NCBI GenBank assembly: GCA_035406565.1
Contig: DAONLG010000019.1
Span: 1 to 18,980, forward strand
Source: Soehngenia sp035406565
Lineage (GTDB): Bacteria; Bacillota; Clostridia; Tissierellales; Tissierellaceae
Direction: 5' to 3'
DNA length: 18,980 nucleotides
Below the pieces are notes generated by a model. That model ran no database searches and was not told where the DNA came from. It was given only the letters and a program-made list of their open reading frames with translations. This document shows positions 12,845 through 18,980 of the stretch, in pieces; within the stretch, counting starts at the first letter, position 1, and every line of letters starts with the position of its first letter. Position numbers and translations under genes: made by a program.

Positions 12845-13843
12845 ATGAAAACAATTGGAATAATTGCAAATCCAGCTTCAGGTAAAGACATAAGGAGATT
12901 AGTGTCTCATGCTACTGTTGTAGATAATAATGAGAAAATAAATATAGTTAAGAGAATAATTTTAGCGTCACAAGGTACTGGGGTAGAGCATATATACATT
13001 ATGCCAGATACCTTTTTAATAGGGCATAAGGCCATAGAAGATTTAACGATATCAAAAGAACTTAAAATACCAATCGATATTTTAGACATGAAAGTGCAAG
13101 GCAATTTAAATGATACTATTAGGGCGGCTGAATTGCTTGAAAAACTAGATGTAGGAGTGATTGTAGTTTTGGGTGGAGATGGAACTTTAAGAGCTGTTGC
13201 TAAAGGGAATTCTAATATTCCGATAATAGGCATTTCTACCGGTACTAACAATGTATACCCAAAGATGATAGAAGGTACTGTAGCGGGTATGGCTGCATCA
13301 GCAATTGCTACAAACATGTGCGACAAAGACAGAACATGTATTAGAGATAAGAGAATAGAGATTTATAAAGAATCAACATTAGTAGACATTGCCTTGGTAG
13401 ACTGTGTTATATCTAAACAAACATATGTGGGTTCTAGAGCGATATGGAAAGAAGAGGATATAGTAAAAGTAATAGTATCTAATGCTCATCCTGCTGCTAT
13501 TGGATTTTCAACTATAGTAGGTGTAAGAAAAATCATATCTGATGTAGATGACTTTGGAGCTAGTGTAAATTTAAATGTTAAAGATGAATACTATCTAGCA
13601 CCAATTGCTGCTGGAACTATGAAAAAAATAAGGGTTGATAAACCTACAATACACAAGATTGACGAAAGATTTGATATAGAGTTTGATTTCAATGGAATAA
13701 TGGCTCTAGATGGTGAAAGGGAGATTCCATTTAAAATTGGGGAATCATACGGATTCAAGATAACCAGAAATGGGCCTATAAGGGTAAATGTCAGAAAAGC
13801 AATTGAATCAGCACAAGAAATGGGCTTTTTTGTTTGCAAATAA
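12845..13843 (+). CDS. acoX: AcoX, NAD kinase-like protein of the acetoin operon
   Basis: A 332-residue protein of the ATP-NAD kinase/AcoX family. The nucleotide-binding signature GGDGT is at 110-114, preceded by a hydrophobic strand (VIVVL), and STGTNNVYP follows at 131-139, matching the kinase-fold core. AcoX is repeatedly found in aco clusters but its biochemical role is not established. NAD(P)-related phosphorylation or a regulatory role is inferred from the fold. AGAGGGGA lies six bases before the ATG. It is separated from acoB by a hairpin and from acoC by 11 bases. The protein is cytoplasmic by composition. Confidence 0.9.
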   Translation: MKTIGIIANPASGKDIRRLVSHATVVDNNEKINIVKRIILASQGTGVEHIYIMPDTFLIGHKAIEDLTISKELKIPIDILDMKVQGNLNDTIRAAELLEKLDVGVIVVLGGDGTLRAVAKGNSNIPIIGISTGTNNVYPKMIEGTVAGMAASAIATNMCDKDRTCIRDKRIEIYKESTLVDIALVDCVISKQTYVGSRAIWKEEDIVKVIVSNAHPAAIGFSTIVGVRKIISDVDDFGASVNLNVKDEYYLAPIAAGTMKKIRVDKPTIHKIDERFDIEFDFNGIMALDGEREIPFKIGESYGFKITRNGPIRVNVRKAIESAQEMGFFVCK

Positions 13844-13854
13844 GGGGGATTGCT

Positions 13855-15153
13855 ATGGCTAAAGTTATTGTAATGCCAAAACTAGGTTTAACCATGAAAA
13901 AAGGGAAAATAGTAAAATGGTACAAAAAAGAAAATGAAGAAGTAAAAAAAGGAGATAAGTTGTTTAGTATAGAAACAGATAAGCTGACAAATGATTTTGT
14001 AGCAGATGAAGATGGAATATTGTTAAAAATTATTGAAAATGAAAATAGCACTGTAGATTGTTTAAAACCAGTAGCAATTATTGGAAATGCAGGGGATGAT
14101 ATTTCGAATTTATTAGGAGATGCTAAAAATACAGCACCTTTACAAGAAAAAAACGAAGAAAAACCAATTAAAACTATTGAAGCAGATACAAAATCTGAAG
14201 AAAAGGTAAAGATTTCACCTGTGGCAAAAAAACTTGCTATAGAAAACAAAATTGATTTTACAAAGATAAAAGGTTCAGGACCTAACGGAAGAATAGTGTT
14301 AGAAGACATACAAAAAGAATTAGAAAATAAAAATAAGACTAGGATAACTCCTACTGCTGAAGTAATTGCCGAAAGTATTGGGGTAGATGCTTCTGAAATA
14401 AATAAGCAAGCAAGAATTGATAAAGAAGATATATTAAGATATAACACAAACAAAGCATATGATAATTTAGTTCAGCCAGTTGATAAGAGAACACCAATGA
14501 GCACGATGAGAAAAATTATATCTGAGAGGATGACTCAAAGTGCATTTACAGCTCCAACTGTAAATTACACCATTTCTGTTGACATGACAAAATTAAAGGA
14601 GATAAAAGAAGAAATATCAAGAGAATATAAGATTACTTACACTGATTTGATTGTGAAAATAACTTCAGTTGTACTCTTAGATTTTCCGCTTCTAAATAGT
14701 TCTATCGATGGGGAAGAGATAATAACACGAAACTATGTAAACATGGGTGTAGCAGTAGCATTAGATGAAGGGTTATTAGTTCCAGTTGTCACAAATAGTC
14801 ATATCAAATCTCTAAGGCAAATTTCTTTAGAAATAAAAGATCTCACCTATAGAGCGAAGACAAATCAATTGACAACTGATGAATTAGATGGAGGAACTTT
14901 TACAATAACAAACATTGGAAAGTACGGAGTGGAAAGTTTTACACCTATAATTAATCAGCCGCAGTCAGCTATTTTAGGCATAAATGCTATAATTGACAAG
15001 CCAATAGTTAAAAATGAACAAATCAATATAACATCAGTGATGAATTTGTCTTTGACTGCTGATCACAGGACAGTCGATGGAGCAGTAGCAGCACAATTTT
15101 TACAAAAATTAAAAACATCTCTTGAAAACCCAATTGCTACGCTAGTGAGGTGA
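13855..15153 (+). CDS. acoC: Acetoin dehydrogenase E2 (dihydrolipoyllysine acetyltransferase)
   Basis: A 432-residue E2 core protein. Residues 1-78 are one lipoyl domain, with the swinging-arm lysine K43 in IETDKL. A charged linker follows (about 90-117), then a peripheral subunit-binding domain (118-155; ISPVAKKLA through KGSGPNGRIVLEDI). A second, degenerate copy lies at 163-196 (ITPTAEVIAESIGVD, ending IDKEDIL, without the GSGPNGR loop). The catalytic acyltransferase domain (about 212-432) has H404 and D408 in DHRTVDG. It transfers the acetyl group to CoA and forms the complex core. The ATG at 13855 is chosen over a TTG at 13834 because AAGGGGGA (13842-13849) lies five bases before it and the lipoyl domain begins there. 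Confidence 0.94.
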   Translation: MAKVIVMPKLGLTMKKGKIVKWYKKENEEVKKGDKLFSIETDKLTNDFVADEDGILLKIIENENSTVDCLKPVAIIGNAGDDISNLLGDAKNTAPLQEKNEEKPIKTIEADTKSEEKVKISPVAKKLAIENKIDFTKIKGSGPNGRIVLEDIQKELENKNKTRITPTAEVIAESIGVDASEINKQARIDKEDILRYNTNKAYDNLVQPVDKRTPMSTMRKIISERMTQSAFTAPTVNYTISVDMTKLKEIKEEISREYKITYTDLIVKITSVVLLDFPLLNSSIDGEEIITRNYVNMGVAVALDEGLLVPVVTNSHIKSLRQISLEIKDLTYRAKTNQLTTDELDGGTFTITNIGKYGVESFTPIINQPQSAILGINAIIDKPIVKNEQINITSVMNLSLTADHRTVDGAVAAQFLQKLKTSLENPIATLVR

Positions 15154-15157
15154 TTAA

Positions 15158-16543
15158 ATGAAAGTAGCTGTATTAGGATCTGGACCTGGTGGATATGTAT
15201 GTGCTATTAGATTAGCACAATTAGGAGCTGAAGTAACAGTTATTGAAGATAAACATCTTGGTGGAGTATGCTTGAACAAAGGATGTATACCTACTAAAGT
15301 TTTACTTCACTCCACTGAAATATTTGATTTGCTAAACAAAGAAAGTTCTTCATTGGGGTTGGTTGTAGATAATTTAAAAATCGATTACGAGTTATTGAGC
15401 ACAAGGAAGAACTTAGTCGTAGAACAACTAGTCGAAGGGGTTAAAGCTTTATTTGATGCTAACAATGTTGAGTTAATAAATGGCAGAGGAAAACTGATTA
15501 ATAATAGTGAAATAGAGATTACAACTCCTACTGGGATAAGGTGTATGAAATTTGATAAGATTGTCATCGCAACTGGTTCAAGACCAACGCTTATACCAAT
15601 TGAAGGAAATAAATTAGAAAAAGTATTTACTAGCGATGAATTACTTAAGATTGATTATATTCCCGATAGCATATTGATTGTTGGTGGGGGAGTCATAGGT
15701 GTAGAATTTGCAAATATATATTCTAACCTTGGTACTAAAGTTACAATTGTTGAGATGCTGCCTAATTTAGTATCGAACATGGATTATGAAATAGTATCTT
15801 TCCTTGAAGAAAATTTAATAGAAAAAAATGTAAGCATATATAAAAATACAAAAGTAATGAAAATAACTAAAGATGGAAAAGAGCTAAAGACAGAAATAAA
15901 CACAGGGGATAGATCATTTTATATTAATTCTGATATTGTTTTAATGGCAACTGGCAGACGCCCTAACATTGAAGATATAGGATTAGAACAAATAGGTATT
16001 GAGTTTAGCAATCAGGGAATTGTAACAGATGAATTATTTAAAACAAACATTGATAATATTTATGCTATTGGAGATTGCACAAATGGCATCCAATTAGCTC
16101 ATCAAGCATCTAGTGCAGGAATTGTAGTCGCAGATAGTATTTGTGGTAAGTATACTCATATTGATTTCAACACTATACCATTTTGCGTTTATACTAAACC
16201 TGAATTAGCAAGTGTGGGAATTACTGAACAAGAAGCTCAAAGAAATAAATTAGATTATAAAGTCGGGAAATTTCCATTGTATGGTAATAGTAAAGCTGTG
16301 ATTAATGGGGATACTCAGGGCATTGTAAAAATAATAATCGATAGTAACACAAAAGAAGTGTTGGGGATGCACATTGCAGGATTAGATGCAACGGAATTAA
16401 TTGAAATTGGTGGATTAGCAATAAAGCTTGAAGCAACCGCAGATGAACTTGTAGGTATGATATTTGCTCATCCAACTGTGAGTGAATCCATCCATGAAGC
16501 GTGCATGGATGCAATAGATAAAGCTATACACAACATATATTAG
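15158..16543 (+). CDS. acoL: Dihydrolipoyl dehydrogenase (E3) of the acetoin dehydrogenase complex
   Basis: A 461-residue flavoprotein of the pyridine nucleotide-disulfide oxidoreductase class I. The FAD-binding GSGPGG (7-12) is followed by the redox-active disulfide C38/C43 in GGVCLNKGCIPTK. The NAD-binding site is GGGVIG near 180, and the second FAD segment is AIGDC. The C-terminal catalytic pair H438/E443 is in AHPTVSES. It reoxidises the E2 lipoamide and makes NADH. It has no N-terminal lipoyl domain, unlike some clostridial E3 proteins. It starts four bases after the acoC stop, with GTGAGGTGA ahead of the ATG. It is the last gene of the operon, and its stop codon forms part of the terminator hairpin. 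It may also serve other lipoyl complexes. Confidence 0.95.
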   Translation: MKVAVLGSGPGGYVCAIRLAQLGAEVTVIEDKHLGGVCLNKGCIPTKVLLHSTEIFDLLNKESSSLGLVVDNLKIDYELLSTRKNLVVEQLVEGVKALFDANNVELINGRGKLINNSEIEITTPTGIRCMKFDKIVIATGSRPTLIPIEGNKLEKVFTSDELLKIDYIPDSILIVGGGVIGVEFANIYSNLGTKVTIVEMLPNLVSNMDYEIVSFLEENLIEKNVSIYKNTKVMKITKDGKELKTEINTGDRSFYINSDIVLMATGRRPNIEDIGLEQIGIEFSNQGIVTDELFKTNIDNIYAIGDCTNGIQLAHQASSAGIVVADSICGKYTHIDFNTIPFCVYTKPELASVGITEQEAQRNKLDYKVGKFPLYGNSKAVINGDTQGIVKIIIDSNTKEVLGMHIAGLDATELIEIGGLAIKLEATADELVGMIFAHPTVSESIHEACMDAIDKAIHNIY

Positions 16544-16570
16544 AGTGAGTGATTAATCACTCACTCTTTT
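16542..16570 (+). terminator. Terminator of the aco operon
   Basis: AGAGTGAGTGATT (16542-16554) and its exact complement (16555-16567) form a perfect palindrome, followed by TTT and a T-rich stretch. The left arm uses the last two bases of the acoL stop codon. The TTAA centre must open as the loop, leaving about an 11-bp stem. Confidence 0.88.
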
Positions 16571-16611
16571 GTTTGAATTTTTTAACCTGGGTATAATTAA
16601 GAAGAATGCAC

Positions 16612-16650
16612 AAAATCTATTGTAAAATATTGTGACAAATGATAGATTTT
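16612..16650. repeat. 9-bp inverted repeat spanning the ppdK promoter -35
   Basis: AAAATCTAT (16612-16620) and ATAGATTTT (16642-16650) are exact complements 21 bases apart, and TTGT/ACAA nests inside (16620-16623, 16635-16638). The downstream arm fills the -35/-10 spacer. The placement would suit a repressor operator; no known regulator is recognised. Confidence 0.35.
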
Positions 16651-16660
16651 ATGCTATAAT
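16632..16660 (+). promoter_or_regulatory. Sigma-A-type promoter of ppdK
   Basis: GTGACA (16632-16637, five of six to TTGACA), a 17-bp spacer and a perfect TATAAT (16655-16660) with the extended TG at 16652-16653. The predicted start near 16667 gives a leader of about 70 bases. A weaker TATAAT at 16592-16597 has no clear -35. Confidence 0.85.
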
Positions 16661-16738
16661 TATTCATGCATTTAAATTTAATGAGTTAGTTAATCAAATT
16701 AAAATACAAGTTCTAATGAAAGAGCAAGGAGGGTTTAT

Positions 16739-18980
16739 ATGGCAAAAAAATATGTGTATTCGTTTAAAGAAGGTTCAAAGGAAATGAAATCCCTGTTAGG
16801 TGGGAAAGGCTCTAACTTAGCTGAAATGACAAATCTTGGGTTACCAGTTCCTCCTGGATTTACAATTACAACTGAAGCTTGCCTTAGGTTCTATGATGAA
16901 GGAGAACAATTATGGCCTGAACTTCTTGAAGAAGTTTATGAGCATTTAAGAGAAGTTGAAGAACAAACTGGCAAAAAATTCTCTGATACAGAAAATCCTT
17001 TACTAGTTTCAGTAAGGTCTGGTGCAGTTTTCTCAATGCCTGGGATGATGGATACTATTTTAAATTTAGGTTTAAATGATGTATCTGTAAAAGGGCTTGC
17101 AAAGTCGACTGACAACGAAAGATTTGCATATGACAGCTACAGAAGATTTATTCAAATGTTCTCTGATATTGCAATGGGTCTTTCTAAATCAAAATTCGAT
17201 GCAATATTAGATGGATTAAAAGAAGAAAAAGGCGCTGCATTAGATACTGACTTAAATGCAGACGATATGAAAGTTTTGGTAGAAAGATACAAAGAGCTTT
17301 ACAAAAAAGAAATGAATGAAGATTTTCCTCAAGAACCAATGAAACAATTGGAATTAGCTATAAAAGCAGTATTTGCTTCTTGGAACAATCCTAGAGCTAT
17401 CGTTTATAGAAGATTAAATGAGATCCCAAATGACTTGGGAACAGCTGTTAATGTTCAATCAATGGTATATGGCAATATGGGAGAAACTTCAGGGACTGGG
17501 GTTGCATTTACAAGAAACCCAGCTACAGGAGAGAATAAATTATACGGAGAGTTTTTAGTCAACGCTCAAGGCGAAGATGTTGTTGCTGGTATAAGAACTC
17601 CTAAACCTATTTCAGAATTAGCTGAAGTTATGCCAGAAGCTTACCAAGAATTACAAAGAATTGCTCATATATTAGAAGCACATTATAGAGATATGCAAGA
17701 TGTTGAATTCACAATTGAAAAAGGAAAGCTCTATATGCTTCAAACAAGAAATGGTAAAAGAACTGCTCATGCTGCTATAAACATAGCTGTTGACTTAGTA
17801 GATGAAGGAGTTATTTCAAAAGAAGAAGCTATATTGAGAATCGAACCAAATCAATTAGACCAACTATTGCATCCATCATTTGATGAAAAAGCTCTAAAAG
17901 CATCTAAACCTATTGCAAAAGGACTTCCAGCATCACCTGGTGCTGCATCTGGAAAAGTATATTTCACAGCTGAAGAGGCAGTAGAAGCATCTAAGAGAGG
18001 CGAAAAGGTTATTTTAGTTAGACAAGAAACTTCTCCTGAAGACATTGAAGGAATGGTTTTAGCAGAAGGAATTTTAACTGCTAGAGGTGGAATGACATCA
18101 CATGCTGCTGTAGTAGCAAGAGGAATGGGCAAATGCTGTGTAGCTGGATGCAGTGATATAAGAGTTGATGAAGAAGCAAAAGAAATTAGATCTAATTCTC
18201 TAGTTATAAGAGAAGGAGAATTTATATCTATAGATGGTTCAACAGGAAATGTTTACTTAGGAGAAATTCCTAAAGTTCAAACTGAATTATCTGGAAAATT
18301 CGGGATTTTTATGTCTTGGGTCGACGAAACAAGAAGACTTAAAGTTAGAACTAATGCCGATACACCTAGAGATGCTGCAGCAGCTGTTAAATTTGGAGCT
18401 GAAGGAATAGGCTTATGCAGAACTGAGCACATGTTCTTTGACGAAGCAAGAATTCCTGCTGTTAGAAGAATGATAGTCTCTAAGTCATTAGAACAAAGAG
18501 AAAAAGCATTAGCAGAGTTATTGCCATTACAAAGAAAAGATTTCTATGAAATTTACAAAGTAATGGGAGAAAGACCAGTAACTATAAGACTACTAGATCC
18601 ACCATTGCATGAATTTTTACCAAATAAAAAATCTGATATAGAAGCATTAGCTGAATCAATGGGAATGCAATATAAAGAATTAGCTGATAGAATTGAAGAA
18701 TTGCATGAATTAAACCCAATGCTTGGACATAGAGGATGTAGATTAGCTGTAACTTATCCTGAGATCTACAGAATGCAAGTTAGAGCTATAATCGAAGCTG
18801 CATTGGATTTGAAACAAAATGATAACATGCAAGTTATTCCTGAGATAATGATTCCATTAGTTGGAGCAAAAGCTGAACTTGCATATGTTAAGAATGAAGT
18901 TGAAGATGAAATAAAGAAAGTATTTGAAGAAAGAAATGACTCATTGAAATATTTAGTAGGTACAATGATTGAAATACCTA
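16739..18980 (+). CDS. ppdK: Pyruvate, phosphate dikinase, 3'-truncated by window edge
   Basis: The frame is open from ATG 16739 to the window end: 747 residues of a family usually near 875. It interconverts pyruvate, ATP and phosphate with phosphoenolpyruvate, AMP and pyrophosphate in the cytoplasm. The N-terminal nucleotide-binding domain is recognisable (KGSNLAEM, VSVRSGA, SMPGMMDT). The phosphocarrier domain holds GGMTSHAAVVARG with the phosphorylated His at residue 455, the same number as in the Clostridium symbiosum enzyme, and the regulatory-type Thr at 453. The start of the PEP/pyruvate barrel is present (GLCRTEH, LLDPPLHEF, GTMIEIP). The catalytic C-terminal Cys region lies beyond the window. 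AAGGAGGG sits five bases before the ATG. It has its own promoter and is not part of the aco operon. Confidence 0.96.
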   Translation, partial: MAKKYVYSFKEGSKEMKSLLGGKGSNLAEMTNLGLPVPPGFTITTEACLRFYDEGEQLWPELLEEVYEHLREVEEQTGKKFSDTENPLLVSVRSGAVFSMPGMMDTILNLGLNDVSVKGLAKSTDNERFAYDSYRRFIQMFSDIAMGLSKSKFDAILDGLKEEKGAALDTDLNADDMKVLVERYKELYKKEMNEDFPQEPMKQLELAIKAVFASWNNPRAIVYRRLNEIPNDLGTAVNVQSMVYGNMGETSGTGVAFTRNPATGENKLYGEFLVNAQGEDVVAGIRTPKPISELAEVMPEAYQELQRIAHILEAHYRDMQDVEFTIEKGKLYMLQTRNGKRTAHAAINIAVDLVDEGVISKEEAILRIEPNQLDQLLHPSFDEKALKASKPIAKGLPASPGAASGKVYFTAEEAVEASKRGEKVILVRQETSPEDIEGMVLAEGILTARGGMTSHAAVVARGMGKCCVAGCSDIRVDEEAKEIRSNSLVIREGEFISIDGSTGNVYLGEIPKVQTELSGKFGIFMSWVDETRRLKVRTNADTPRDAAAAVKFGAEGIGLCRTEHMFFDEARIPAVRRMIVSKSLEQREKALAELLPLQRKDFYEIYKVMGERPVTIRLLDPPLHEFLPNKKSDIEALAESMGMQYKELADRIEELHELNPMLGHRGCRLAVTYPEIYRMQVRAIIEAALDLKQNDNMQVIPEIMIPLVGAKAELAYVKNEVEDEIKKVFEERNDSLKYLVGTMIEIP

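Noticed and set aside
13834..13854. acoC start at the upstream TTG, giving seven extra residues
   Set aside because: That start lies inside acoX without its own ribosome site; ATG 13855 follows AAGGGGGA and begins the lipoyl domain.
13791..14453. Long open frame (220 codons) on the minus strand opposite acoX/acoC
   Set aside because: It lies antisense to a confidently assigned acoC, has a low-complexity Ser/Phe/Ile-rich translation typical of reverse-complemented AT-rich coding DNA, and no family features.
16592..16597. Second ppdK promoter at the upstream TATAAT
   Set aside because: Only TTGTTT at 17-bp spacing and no extended -10; the promoter at 16632-16660 is far better.
16629..16640. 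Rex-type site (TTGTGA) in the ppdK promoter
   Set aside because: Only one half-site is present; no TCACAA at the needed distance.

Overview
The window is AT-rich DNA with strong Shine-Dalgarno sites (AGGAGG type), occasional GTG and TTG starts, a lipobox protein, a sigma-54 acetoin dehydrogenase cluster and a ppdK gene whose phospho-histidine falls at residue 455, as in Clostridium symbiosum PPDK. Together these point to a low-GC, probably anaerobic Gram-positive of the Clostridia/Tissierellia type. The species cannot be read from the sequence. I see no rRNA, tRNA, CRISPR array, insertion sequence or phage gene. No gene-free stretch exceeds 300 bases.

Left part (1-4619, + strand): the end of a 2H-phosphoesterase (2'-5' RNA ligase-like) gene, then a perfect dyad, then three tightly packed genes that look like one operon. 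These encode a ferritin-like/VIT1 fusion (iron or manganese handling), a membrane Cache-GAF-GGDEF diguanylate cyclase, and an EamA/DMT transporter with a 61-residue tail containing 23 histidines. This group looks metal-related and could couple metal handling to c-di-GMP; that link is inference. Its terminator lies inside the 3' coding part of the next gene, which converges on it.

Middle (4616-7889): a minus-strand GH13 alpha-amylase lipoprotein and a divergent exported alkaline phosphatase. They share a 151-bp intergenic region with two extended -10 promoters and spaced TTAAC repeats. A clear intrinsic terminator follows the phosphatase.

Right part (7932-16570): a Nudix hydrolase gene overlaps acoR, which encodes a sigma-54 activator. 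Downstream of acoR are two tandem dyads 21 bp apart (candidate AcoR enhancer sites, the second doubling as a terminator), then a textbook -24/-12 promoter, then the operon lin0512-acoA-acoB-acoX-acoC-acoL. AcoA/AcoB (E1), AcoC (E2) and AcoL (E3) form the acetoin dehydrogenase complex, which cleaves acetoin to acetaldehyde and acetyl-CoA with NAD+ reduction. AcoX and the Lin0512 protein ride along without a settled function. A perfect palindrome terminator closes the operon.

The window ends inside ppdK (pyruvate, phosphate dikinase), which has its own sigma-A-type promoter. The least described elements are the Lin0512 gene as leader of the sigma-54 aco operon, the tandem enhancer dyads, the His-tailed transporter with its diguanylate cyclase and VIT1 partners, and the terminator embedded in an antisense coding sequence.
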